This document shows, in pieces, positions 6,793-13,466 of a stretch of 14,158 nucleotides of DNA. This DNA is from Scleromatobacter sp045810265 (lineage in GTDB: Bacteria > Pseudomonadota > Gammaproteobacteria > Burkholderiales > Burkholderiaceae_C), in contig JBJMWF010000236.1 in assembly GCA_045810265.1 (NCBI GenBank), forward strand, positions 1 to 14,158. Direction: 5' to 3'. The notes below the pieces were generated by a model. It had not been told where the DNA came from and ran no database searches. It saw only the letters and a program-made list of their open reading frames with translations. The first letter of the stretch is position 1, and each line of letters opens with the position of its first letter. Made by a program: the position numbers and the translations under genes.

Positions 6793-6819
6793 GCGGCGGG
6801 CGCTCATCGCGCCCGCCGC
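6793..6819 (-). other. 11-bp perfect hairpin ahead of the terminator
   Basis: GCGGCGGGCGC (6793-6803) and its exact complement (6809-6819) enclose a 5-nt loop. It lies between the BON gene's stop codon and the intrinsic terminator. Lacking a T run, it may protect the mRNA 3' end or pause polymerase before the terminator. Confidence 0.55.
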
Positions 6820-6828
6820 AGAGAGCCG

Positions 6829-7140
6829 TTATTTCACGATGATGTCGTTGCGCACGCCGGTGACGCCGTTGGTGCCGCGCGCCAGGCGCTCGGCCATCAT
6901 GCGTTCCTCGCTCGACTTGGCGAAGCCGGACAGTTGCACCACGCCCTTCATCGTGTCGACCTTGATGGCCATCGCGCTGACGGTGGGATCCTCGGCGAAC
7001 TTGGCCTTGACCTTGGTGGTCACGGCGGAGTCGTCGACATAGGCGCCGACGGTCTCCTGGTGGCGCTCGACGGCGCAGCCCGTGGCAGTGACGAGGGCGG
7101 TGGCGGCGACCATGGCGGCGATGGCAAGACGTGTGATCAT
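6829..7140 (-). CDS. BON-domain lipoprotein (OsmY-like)
   Basis: The 103-aa product has a lipoprotein-type signal: hydrophobic residues 4-19, then TATGC with the lipidated Cys at 22. The -3 residue is Ala rather than the usual Leu. Residues 36-102 form one BON domain, recognised by DSAVTTKVKAKFAED, the VQLSGFA turn and a final GVRNDIIVK strand. BON proteins bind phospholipid surfaces and are commonly induced by osmotic or envelope stress; OsmY has two such domains, this protein only one. AGAAGGAGACAAC before ATG fixes the start at 7140; an open frame extending to 7272 lacks comparable support. It ends in a hairpin plus intrinsic terminator and is preceded by direct repeats and a palindrome. 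Its position beside the histidine kinase gene, same strand, suggests control by that system. Confidence 0.88.
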   Translation of the reverse strand: MITRLAIAAMVAATALVTATGCAVERHQETVGAYVDDSAVTTKVKAKFAEDPTVSAMAIKVDTMKGVVQLSGFAKSSEERMMAERLARGTNGVTGVRNDIIVK

Positions 7141-7176
7141 GTTGTCTCCTTCTGGATCGTGGTGGATACGGTCATT

Positions 7177-7211
7177 GCACGATAGGACGACCAACGCTAG
7201 AGCACGATAGG
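7177..7211 (-). promoter_or_regulatory. Direct repeats upstream of the BON gene
   Basis: GCACGATAGG occurs at 7177-7186 and 7202-7211 (CCTATCGTGC in the gene's sense), 25 bp apart, between about 37 and 71 bp upstream of the start codon. The spacing and position suit binding sites for an activator. The NarL-type regulator encoded nearby is the obvious candidate, but this is inference. Confidence 0.5.
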
Positions 7212-7225
7212 CGGACGACGTGTCG

Positions 7226-7249
7226 CGCTGTCGGACAGCACCGACAGCG
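7226..7249. promoter_or_regulatory. Palindrome CGCTGTCGG-N6-CCGACAGCG
   Basis: Perfect 9-bp arms are separated by six bases, 43 bp past the kinase stop codon and 86 bp upstream of the BON gene start. Dyad symmetry suits a dimeric regulator site. It could instead be an RNA hairpin ending the kinase transcript, although no T run follows it. Confidence 0.5.
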
Positions 7250-7292
7250 TGCCCCAGGATGCCGCAACGCACCGTCGCAGCGCATTCGCCCG

Positions 7293-8711
7293 CTACGGAT
7301 AACTGGCCGGCCCGAGCAGGGTGGCGACGTCGGTCATGGAATCGACGGCGTCCTGCAGGTGGTCCGGCAGCGGCAGCCGGGCCTGGATCGTCGTGCCGTG
7401 GCCCGGCCTGGACTTGATCTTGAGCTGCCCGCGCGACGACTGCACCCGGAACCGCATGCCCGCCAGCCCGTGCGCCGCGGCACGCGAGGCGGTCGGGTCG
7501 AAACCGATGCCGTCGTCACGCACCGCGATCACGGCCCAGCCGCCATGGGCCGCCACGTTGACCTGCACGGTGGAGGCGCTCGCGTACTTGGCCACGTTCG
7601 TCAACGCCTCCTGCACCAGCCGGTAGACGGTGAGCTTGCCGGCGTCGTCCAGCGGCAGCTCCTCGATCTCGGTCCGGACCTCGATCTCGCTGCGTTCGGC
7701 AAACTCGGTGCAGAGAATCTCGAGCGCGGCTTTCAGGCCGAGATTGCTCAATGAAGACGGCCGCAGGTCCTCGATGATGCGGCGCTTCAGGGCGATGCCT
7801 TCGTCCAGCGTCTTGACCAGGTGCGTCATGCGTTCTAGCACCTCCGGCGGCGCGGCGGCGAGCCGGCTGCGCATGCGCGCCACATCGAGCTTGGCCGCGG
7901 TGAGCAGGCCGCCCAGCTCGTCGTGCAGCTCGCGCGCGAGGCTGCTGCGCTCGTCCTCGCGCGCCGTTTGCAGGTGGTTGGCGATCTGCGTGATGTCGCG
8001 CGTGCGGCGTTCGACTTCGACCTCGAGCCGATCGCGCTCGAAGCGCAGGGCGGCGGCGCGCTCCAGGCGTTCGTCGTCAAAGCGCCGGGCCTGGCGAGCG
8101 TACATGAGAAGGGCGGCCAGGCTCACCACCACCAGCGCGGCGATGCCGATGCGGCTGAACAGCAGCGTCTCGGTGAGGAGCTCGCGCGATTCGTCGATGC
8201 GTGCAGTCTCCACGCGCGCCATGTTGCGCGCCTGGCCTTCGATGGCCAGCATGGTCTCGCGGCCGATGTCGGTCAGCACCAGGTCGCGCCAACCCTCGCT
8301 GGCCTTGTTGTCGAACATCTTGATCGTGGTGTCCAGCTCGGACATGCGCTGGCGCGTCAGCTCGTCGAGCCTTTTCACGTCGGCGTTGCGGTCCGGCCAC
8401 CGGGAGTAGATCTGGGCCAGCCTGGCCAGCTGCGCCTGCACCTGCGCCGCGGCGCGCGTGTACGGATCCTTGTATTCAGGACGGCCGGTCAGCAGGTAGC
8501 CGCGCTGGCCGGATTCCGCCGCGATCACCTCGCGCATCAGCACGCTGACCTCCACGCGTGCATCGAGCAGGGCCTCGCGGCTGGCGATCACGCTGCGCGC
8601 CCGCTCGTGCCCGACTTCGTTGGTCAGCAGCACGGCCAGCCCCAGCAAAAGCGCCACTGGTGCCGCGAAGCGACTGCGCCGCGCGGTTTCCAGCGTTCTC
8701 AGAAATGACAT
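7293..8711 (-). CDS. CHASE3-domain sensor histidine kinase, HisKA_3 / NarX-type
   Basis: The 472-aa product is an inner-membrane kinase. TM1 is at about 15-31. The CHASE3 sensory domain (about 35-175) carries the hallmark ESGQRGYLLTG at 66-76, and TM2 is at about 185-205. A basic, coiled linker leads to the HisKA_3 dimerisation domain with phosphoacceptor His263 in LARELHDELGG. The HATPase has its N box around N372 (VQEALTNVAKYA), G1 as DDGIGF (399-404) and a late GHGT (437-440). All catalytic elements are present. CHASE3 senses an unknown extracytoplasmic signal. The ATG at 8711 is chosen because GGGGA lies about 10 nt upstream and MSFLR leads directly into TM1; longer frames run into the intergenic region. 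It is divergent from a NarL-type response regulator 140 bp away, its likely partner. Confidence 0.92.
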   Translation of the reverse strand: MSFLRTLETARRSRFAAPVALLLGLAVLLTNEVGHERARSVIASREALLDARVEVSVLMREVIAAESGQRGYLLTGRPEYKDPYTRAAAQVQAQLARLAQIYSRWPDRNADVKRLDELTRQRMSELDTTIKMFDNKASEGWRDLVLTDIGRETMLAIEGQARNMARVETARIDESRELLTETLLFSRIGIAALVVVSLAALLMYARQARRFDDERLERAAALRFERDRLEVEVERRTRDITQIANHLQTAREDERSSLARELHDELGGLLTAAKLDVARMRSRLAAAPPEVLERMTHLVKTLDEGIALKRRIIEDLRPSSLSNLGLKAALEILCTEFAERSEIEVRTEIEELPLDDAGKLTVYRLVQEALTNVAKYASASTVQVNVAAHGGWAVIAVRDDGIGFDPTASRAAAHGLAGMRFRVQSSRGQLKIKSRPGHGTTIQARLPLPDHLQDAVDSMTDVATLLGPASYP

Positions 8712-8731
8712 GTCGGGTTCCCCGCTACACT
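8705..8731 (+). promoter_or_regulatory. Possible promoter of the NarL-type response regulator
   Basis: ATGACA (8705-8710) and TACACT (8726-8731) resemble -35 and -10 boxes, with a short 15-bp spacer. The -35 overlaps the start of the divergent kinase gene. The GCTACACT octamer recurs before secA and dciA. Confidence 0.3.
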
Positions 8732-8851
8732 TGATCGACTCGGCCCGCCGCTTGCCCTCAACGCGACAGCGTGACCCTCGAGGCGAACCGGCCGATCCAT
8801 TCGGCAAATCGCCGACCCGAATTCAAGTTCATCGATTCCGCGGGAGACTAC

Positions 8852-9484
8852 ATGATTCGCGTTGTGATCGTCGACGATCATGCGATCGTTCGCTCCGGCC
8901 TTCGGCAATTCCTGTCCGACCACGTGGACCTGCGCGTCACGGGCGAGGCCGCCGATGGCCGTGAAGCGCTCGAGCTCGTCCGGGGCGGCGATCTCGACGT
9001 GCTTCTGATGGATCTGTCGATGCCCGACCAGAGCGGCGTCGATGCGCTCGCGGCCATCAAGGCCCGCCGTCCCGACCTGCCTGTCCTGATCCTCAGCGGC
9101 TTTCCTGAAACCCACTACGCCACGACGCTGCTGCGCCAGGGTGCCAGCGGCTACCTCAACAAGGGCTGCGATCCGGACGACATCGTCAAGGCGATCCGCA
9201 CGGTGGCCATGGGCCGCCGCTACATCACCGCCCAGGTGGCGGAGATGCTGGCCGACGGCGCCGCCGGTGCGGCGGGCCGTCCGCCGCACGAAGGCTTGTC
9301 CGAGCGCGAGCTGCAGGTGTTCCTGCGCCTGGCCAAGGGCGAGACGGTCGGCCAGATCGCCGAGGGCATGTTCCTCAGCGTCAAGACGGTCAGCACGTAC
9401 CGGGCACGCACGCTGGAAAAGCTGCAGCTCGAGACCAACAGCGACCTGACGTACTACGCCCTGAAGAACGGGCTGATCCAATGA
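8852..9484 (+). CDS. NarL/FixJ-family response regulator (receiver plus LuxR-type HTH)
   Basis: The 210-aa product has a receiver domain at 1-120, with acidic pair D8/D9, phosphoacceptor D54 in LLMDLSMPD, Ser82 in LILSG and Lys104 in YLNKG. A linker of about 25 residues follows. The LuxR-type HTH occupies 147-207 (LSERELQVFLRLAKGETVGQIA, then SVKTVSTYRARTLEKL). Phosphorylated dimers of this family bind DNA sites near target promoters. GGGAGA seven bases before ATG and the immediate MIRVVIVDD start of the receiver fix 8852; an open frame from 8771 adds 27 residues of no receiver character. It is divergent from the CHASE3 kinase, the expected phosphodonor. Likely targets include the BON lipoprotein gene and possibly the locus at 10587, judged from upstream repeats. 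Confidence 0.93.
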   Translation: MIRVVIVDDHAIVRSGLRQFLSDHVDLRVTGEAADGREALELVRGGDLDVLLMDLSMPDQSGVDALAAIKARRPDLPVLILSGFPETHYATTLLRQGASGYLNKGCDPDDIVKAIRTVAMGRRYITAQVAEMLADGAAGAAGRPPHEGLSERELQVFLRLAKGETVGQIAEGMFLSVKTVSTYRARTLEKLQLETNSDLTYYALKNGLIQ

Positions 9485-9624
9485 AATGACGGCCCCCGGC
9501 CGCCGGGTACGGCGTCCACCCTCCGAGGGGGGCGCGGCCTTGCTCCGGAGCGGCCGAGCGCGGCGGCCGCGCGCTTTCGCCCGGCATTCGCCGAGGTGCC
9601 ACGAGGCGTGCGCCAAGTGCGCGC

Positions 9625-10002
9625 TCAACGCGACGCGCGCGCGACGCAGTGATCGACCAGTGCGTCGATCTCGCCCGACTTGTCGAACACCGCGCTCGCG
9701 CCGAGGGCCAGGCACTGGCGCCGGATGTCGGCGGTGGCGTAGTTGGTCAGCACCACGCGCTCGAACGGCGCCTCGGCGGCGTGCAGCGCGCGCAGCACGC
9801 CCATGCCCGAGCCCTGGCGCAGGAAGATGTCGATGATGGCGATGTCGCAACGGTTGCCGGTGTCGGTGAGCCAGGTCAGGGCGCCGGCCTGGTCCACGGC
9901 GGTGCCCACCACCTTCACGGGGGCCATTTCCTCCAGCGCCGCGATCAGGTTCTCCTGGATCACCGGACTGTCCTCGACGACGAATGCCAACAGGTTCGAC
10001 AT
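9625..10002 (-). CDS. Stand-alone receiver-domain response regulator (CheY-like)
   Basis: The 125-aa product is a single receiver domain. The acidic pair is E10/D11 in FVVEDSP, the phosphoacceptor D58 in AIIDIF, Thr86 in VVLTN and Lys108 in VFDKSG, so phosphorylation chemistry should be intact. No output domain follows. Such proteins act through protein contact, as phosphorelay intermediates, or as phosphate sinks competing with a DNA-binding regulator. It is convergent with the NarL-type regulator (140 bp apart, no gene between) in the same locus as a CHASE3 kinase. MSNLLAFVVED gives the canonical receiver start at 10002; an in-frame ATG at 10122 would add 40 Arg/Ala-rich residues that look non-coding. 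The Shine-Dalgarno is weak. Confidence 0.88.
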   Translation of the reverse strand: MSNLLAFVVEDSPVIQENLIAALEEMAPVKVVGTAVDQAGALTWLTDTGNRCDIAIIDIFLRQGSGMGVLRALHAAEAPFERVVLTNYATADIRRQCLALGASAVFDKSGEIDALVDHCVARASR

Positions 10003-10148
10003 GCCACAAGCCGGTCCGCCGACGAAGCCGGCGCGACCTTCTGCTCCACATTGTGCAACGACCGGAGCGAGTCCGATCAGGCGGGGCGCTTGCTCGCGGC
10101 GCCTCCGTTGCGGCGCAGACATGGCGCCGCGCAGCTCGTCCGCTCGAC

Positions 10149-10319
10149 TCAGTCGTTCGGAACGTCGCCGGAGGCGAGATCTTGCCAGGTCGATGGGAAA
10201 GCAGCCTCGTCACCCAGGTTGTCGTCGGCATGCAGCAGGTCGAACGGATCGCCGATGCTGAGCATGGCGCTGTGTTCGAGTTTTGCGTCGTGTGCCTGTC
10301 CTGCAGGAAAGTTGTCCAT
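10149..10319 (-). CDS. 56-aa acidic hypothetical protein
   Basis: TTGGAGGCGGAC precedes the ATG at 10319, with GGAGG seven bases upstream; this decides the start over a longer in-frame ATG at 10415. The product has no hydrophobic span and is strongly acidic, with Asp/Glu spread throughout and segments such as IGDPFDLLHADDNLGDEA (29-46). It lies 146 bp upstream of the stand-alone receiver on the same strand, so the two could share a transcript. I do not recognise it. A small protein partner or antagonist of the neighbouring two-component system is possible but unsupported beyond location. Confidence 0.5.
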   Translation of the reverse strand: MDNFPAGQAHDAKLEHSAMLSIGDPFDLLHADDNLGDEAAFPSTWQDLASGDVPND

Positions 10320-10503
10320 GTCCGCCTCCAACCAGCCGGGTCTGTTGGGCGACTGCGCTGGCGGGCGCTCGTCTACCGTCAACAAAGTGTGCTCAGGCGT
10401 GGGCCAACTGAACATAGGCAGACCGCCACACGCCCTGTCAGACCAGGCCTACACCTGTGCGCCTCGTGTTTGTATCAAGCCGTGCTGCGCTTGTCGGCGG
10501 TCG

Positions 10504-10529
10504 CCTACCCGCGGACGGATCAGGCCTAC
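10504..10529 (+). promoter_or_regulatory. Paired CCTAC motifs upstream of the Pro/Ala-rich gene
   Basis: CGCCTACCCGCG and GGCCTACCGGCG carry CCTAC at 10504-10508 and 10525-10529, 21 bp (two helical turns) apart. A further CAGGCCTAC lies at 10444-10452. They resemble the CCTATCGTGC repeats upstream of the BON gene. They may be regulator sites about 60-80 bp before the start codon at 10587. Confidence 0.3.
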
Positions 10530-10586
10530 CGGCGATCGGCGCCTTGACCGATTGGGTTCAGCCCGGCGGGGGCGTACCGTGGGGCC

Positions 10587-11327
10587 ATGACTACCTACAA
10601 CACTCCCCACTTCGCGACTGGCGTCTCCGACCGCAACCTGCGTACGGAGCCGTCCATCACTCGCGCCCGGCCCGCTTCGGCGGCTCCCTACCGTACCGCC
10701 GGCGTCTCGAACGAGGCCGCCGCGCTGGCCGACGGGCCCACGCCCGACTGGCAGCCGGGTGCCGCCAAGGGTGGCGTGCCCAAGGCGGCCATCGGCGCAC
10801 TGGGCGCGGCGCTGGTCGGGGGTGTGGCGCTGGCCATCGTGCTGATGGCGCCGTCGAACAAGGTCACCAAGCAGGTCTCGCCCGACCCGATCGCGCAGGC
10901 CACGGCACAGAACACCGCGGCGCAGAAGTCGGTCGACTCGTCGACCGCGGCGGTCAACGAGCTGGAGAAGAATCCCCCGGCGGCCGGCAATACCGCTGCG
11001 GCCGATGCCGCCGCCACGCAGCAGGCCGCTGCACCAGTCGCTGCCCCGCCAGTCCCGGCGCCGGTCCAGGCCGCGATTCCGGACGCGCCGTCGGTCGCCA
11101 ACGCCCCGGTGGCCCGCCAGCCGCATCACGTCACGACGCCCCGCGCCACGCCCAAGCCGGTGCAAGCCACGCCGGACGTGCCGGCACCGGCGGTGACGCC
11201 GCCAGCCGAGGTTCAGGCGCCAGCAATGCAGCAGACACCTGACACGCCGACAGTGACTCCTGCGCCGACCCCTGCGCCGACTCCGGATAACCCGGCACCG
11301 GCTCCGGCTCCGGCCCCGACCGAGTAA
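10587..11327 (+). CDS. Membrane-anchored Pro/Ala-rich protein, function unknown
   Basis: This 246-aa product has a polar N-terminus of about 65 residues, one hydrophobic span at 67-88 (AAIGALGAALVGGVALAIVLMA), then about 155 low-complexity residues rich in Ala, Pro, Thr and Gln. It ends in short TPAP / APAP repeats (223-245). The span lies too far in for an ordinary signal peptide, so it is probably an N-in single-pass protein with a long, extended periplasmic tail, resembling in form (not sequence) the linkers of TonB-like or wall-spanning proteins. GTGGGG precedes the ATG. The next gene, 58 bp on, encodes a smaller protein of the same architecture, so the two likely form an operon. No catalytic or binding motif is visible. 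Confidence 0.75.
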   Translation: MTTYNTPHFATGVSDRNLRTEPSITRARPASAAPYRTAGVSNEAAALADGPTPDWQPGAAKGGVPKAAIGALGAALVGGVALAIVLMAPSNKVTKQVSPDPIAQATAQNTAAQKSVDSSTAAVNELEKNPPAAGNTAAADAAATQQAAAPVAAPPVPAPVQAAIPDAPSVANAPVARQPHHVTTPRATPKPVQATPDVPAPAVTPPAEVQAPAMQQTPDTPTVTPAPTPAPTPDNPAPAPAPAPTE

Positions 11328-11385
11328 GGTCGGTAACAGCAGAAACGCGTGTCGGCCCTTCGGCCGGTGCGCCTTCGAAAGAGCC

Positions 11386-11694
11386 ATGATGACCCTGCAC
11401 TTCCACTGGTTGCATGCCCCGCGCTGGCTGGCGCGCCACCACATCGACCGGGCGATGACCCTGGTGCTGGGCGTCATCGGCATCTCCCTGTTGTTCAGTG
11501 CGCTGCGCGTGGTCGATGCGGCCATCTCGGGCGCGCTCGTCGAGCACCGTGCCACGGCAGTGGCCCCCGCGGCCTCTGCCGCGCCTGGGGCGCCCGATCT
11601 GGTGATGGGCACCGCACCGCCCGCAGCCGGCGCGCCGGTCGAAACCAACGCCGTCGAAGTGCCTGATGCCACGGCGGAGGCGATCAGTCTCTGA
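11386..11694 (+). CDS. Small single-pass membrane protein with Ala/Pro-rich tail
   Basis: The product has 102 aa, or 101 if the second of two adjacent ATGs (11389) is used; GAAAGAG precedes them. The first 22 residues are His/Arg/Trp-rich (HFHWLHAPRWLARHH), then a hydrophobic span at about 24-42 (MTLVLGVIGISLLFSALRV), then an Ala/Pro/Val-rich tail without cysteine. Basic residues before the span predict N-in, C-out topology. It follows the larger Pro/Ala-rich gene by 58 bp and is followed by an intrinsic terminator about 30 bp beyond its stop, consistent with the last gene of a two-gene operon. Family not recognised. Confidence 0.7.
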   Translation: MMTLHFHWLHAPRWLARHHIDRAMTLVLGVIGISLLFSALRVVDAAISGALVEHRATAVAPAASAAPGAPDLVMGTAPPAAGAPVETNAVEVPDATAEAISL

Positions 11695-11721
11695 TCCCGT
11701 TCGCCCCGTCGCTTGCCCACC

Positions 11722-11750
11722 GAAACCGCGCCTGGCGCGGTTTCTTTCAT
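11722..11750 (+). terminator. Intrinsic terminator between convergent genes
   Basis: GAAACCGCGC, loop CTG, GCGCGGTTTC forms a perfect 10-bp stem followed by TTTCATTT in the plus direction. It terminates the 11386 gene. It abuts the stop codon of the convergent DUF721 gene. Coordinates may be off by one base. Confidence 0.8.
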
Positions 11751-12151
11751 TTACCGGCTGGGGCTTGGGTCGATTGAACCTTGACCCGGATTGAAGTAGC
11801 CTGCCAGCCTTTCGCCACGAGCGTTTCGGCGAGCGTGGGCAGCAGGTGGCGCAGCTTGGACGCGACGGCCGAATTGGCGGCCAGGATGGTCCAGCCGTCA
11901 TCGTCCAGCGGGCCGGCGCGCAGGTGCTGGCGCAGCAGGCCAGGCAGCACGTCCGCGAGCGCGTCCAGGCGGGCCTGCGATGCGCGCACGCGGGCCAGCA
12001 GGCTGGACAGGCTGGCGTCGCCTGCAAGGCTCTCGACCAGGGGCCGCGCGAGCGGCACCACCGACTGGCGGCTGGGCAGGGGCGCATAGAACGCCTGGGG
12101 CCGCGGGGCGGTGGGTTTGTCGGCGGGTTTTTGGGGTCTTGGCGGGGCCAT
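11747..12151 (-). CDS. DUF721-family protein, DciA-like
   Basis: The 134-aa product has a basic, Pro-rich N-terminus (1-35), a helical segment (about 36-80) and a DUF721-like core ending in WTILAANSAVASKLRHLLPTL (87-107) and a final strand GWQATSIRVKVQS (116-128). DciA proteins of this family interact with the replicative helicase DnaB and help load it in bacteria that lack DnaC. The family call rests on the core pattern and on the context beside secA and an M23 peptidase. The start at 12151 is taken because upstream frame, though open to 13804, runs antisense through the peptidase gene. Its start codon is 18 bp from that of the divergent peptidase. A GCTACACT motif at 12161-12168 (minus) could be a -10 box, giving an almost leaderless mRNA. 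Confidence 0.8.
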   Translation of the reverse strand: MAPPRPQKPADKPTAPRPQAFYAPLPSRQSVVPLARPLVESLAGDASLSSLLARVRASQARLDALADVLPGLLRQHLRAGPLDDDGWTILAANSAVASKLRHLLPTLAETLVAKGWQATSIRVKVQSTQAPAGK

Positions 12152-12169
12152 TTCTCGGAGAGTGTAGCG

Positions 12170-13147
12170 ATGCAGATACTGATCACCCACGGCGGCGTCT
12201 CCCGCACTCGGGTCGTGCACGTCAGCCTGGCCAAGGCGATGCTGGCCCTGTCCGCGCTGGTCATCGCGATCCTGCTGCTGTCCGGCGCGGTCTACCACTA
12301 CTTCTTCCTCAAGGCCGCCCGCGAACGCTGGCCCGTCGTCAGCCAGCTGGTCAAGCTGGTGGTGCACGACGAGAGTGCACAGCGCGACAAGATCATGCGC
12401 GAGAACCTGGACGCGATGGCGCAGAAGGTGGGCGACATGCAGGCGCGCATGATCAAGATCGAGGCGATGGGCGACCGCGTCTCGGGCATGGCCGGCCTGA
12501 AGCCCGAGGATCTGTCGGGCGTGACGCGGCCCAGGGGCGGCGGCTCCGGCGGCCCGTTCGTGGCGATGAACAGCCCGGGCTTCAAGGAGCTGGAGGGTGC
12601 GCTGGAGGCCTTGTCCGAGGCCGCGGGCGAGCAGAGCGACGTGCTGACGCTGACCGAATCGCGCCTGCTCGAGTCGCGCCTGAAGACGCTGATGATCCCG
12701 AGCAGCCGGCCCATCGACGTGGCGGTGGGCTCGGGCTTCGGCTTTCGGGCCGACCCGTTCACCGGCCGCGGCGCGCTGCACACGGGCCTCGATTTCCCGT
12801 CGCCCACCGGCACCGAGATCCATGCCGCGGCCAGCGGCGTCGTGCGCACCGCCGAAACGCATCCCGAGTACGGCCTGATGCTGGAGATCGACCACGGCAA
12901 CGGGCTGATGACCCGTTATGGCCACACCTCGAAGATCCTGGTGAAGGTGGGCGATCTGGTCAAGCGCGGCCAGGTCGTGGCCGACGTCGGCACCAGCGGC
13001 CGCTCCACCGGCCCGCACCTGCACTTCGAGGTGCTGGTGGACGGCATCCCGCAGGATCCGCAACGCTTCCTGGCCGGCCCCAACGCCAAACCGGCGCTGC
13101 AGACCGCCGCCGGCCAGGCCACGCCGCTGGGAGCCGAACACCGCTGA
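12170..13147 (+). CDS. M23-family peptidoglycan metallopeptidase (LytM-like)
   Basis: The 325-aa product has an N-terminal membrane span (about 22-46, AMLALSALVIAILLLSGAVYHYFF) that anchors it with the catalytic part in the periplasm. A helical, partly coiled region with a Gly-rich patch (122-129) precedes the LytM domain at about 185-300. The zinc and active-site residues are present: H204 and D208 in HTGLDF, H252 in YGHTSK, and H283/H285 in HLHFE. It should therefore be an active endopeptidase that cleaves peptide crosslinks of the wall. Some family members are instead degenerate activators of amidases; the intact motifs argue against that here. TCGGAGAG about 8 nt before ATG supports the start at 12170. 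It is divergent from the DUF721 gene and precedes secA. Confidence 0.92.
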   Translation: MQILITHGGVSRTRVVHVSLAKAMLALSALVIAILLLSGAVYHYFFLKAARERWPVVSQLVKLVVHDESAQRDKIMRENLDAMAQKVGDMQARMIKIEAMGDRVSGMAGLKPEDLSGVTRPRGGGSGGPFVAMNSPGFKELEGALEALSEAAGEQSDVLTLTESRLLESRLKTLMIPSSRPIDVAVGSGFGFRADPFTGRGALHTGLDFPSPTGTEIHAAASGVVRTAETHPEYGLMLEIDHGNGLMTRYGHTSKILVKVGDLVKRGQVVADVGTSGRSTGPHLHFEVLVDGIPQDPQRFLAGPNAKPALQTAAGQATPLGAEHR

Positions 13148-13466
13148 TCGCCCAGGGTTGGCCGCCTCCGGCGAGCTGGCCCTGAATGCTACACTTCGCC
13201 GTTTTTCGCCTCCTGGGCGAGCTCGGTCCCTGGCCGACCGCCTGGCGTGCACGGGCCGACGTTCCTCTCGGGGATAACGCGGATCCTGTCGTGTCGTGGC
13301 CTTGCCCTCGCGGGTTGCGTCCCCAGATGCGCCGCAGTGCGAAGCCGCCAGAAGGCTTCGAGAATTTGCTTGCCACCCCTGGCAGGCCCGCGGCTCACAG
13401 CCGGCTCCGCCGAAACCGGCCGCCGTGCGTTGTCCGCGGCCTGCCTTCCCGGCCCAGAACCCACGC
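13148..13466 (+). other. 319-bp leader region upstream of secA
   Basis: A TACACT -10 candidate lies at 13190-13195, without a clear -35. If used it would give secA an mRNA leader of about 265 nt. A 7-bp hairpin, CGAAGCC / GGCTTCG (13340-13360), lies within it. A frame starting at GTG 13247 runs through to 13501, overlapping the first 35 bases of secA out of frame; no Shine-Dalgarno supports it. No other gene or terminator with a T run was seen. Confidence 0.4.

Noticed and set aside
9485..9624. GC-rich inverted segments between the convergent response regulator genes
   Set aside because: Short stems such as CCCGG-N3-CCGGG have no T run, so I could not call a terminator or a repeat.
8699..10231. 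510-aa minus-strand frame
   Set aside because: It is antisense to the NarL-type regulator and overlaps the stand-alone receiver in a different frame.
10449..11750. 433-aa minus-strand frame rich in Arg and Gly
   Set aside because: It is antisense to the two Pro/Ala-rich genes, and its Arg/Gly-rich composition is the expected mirror of Pro/Ala codons.
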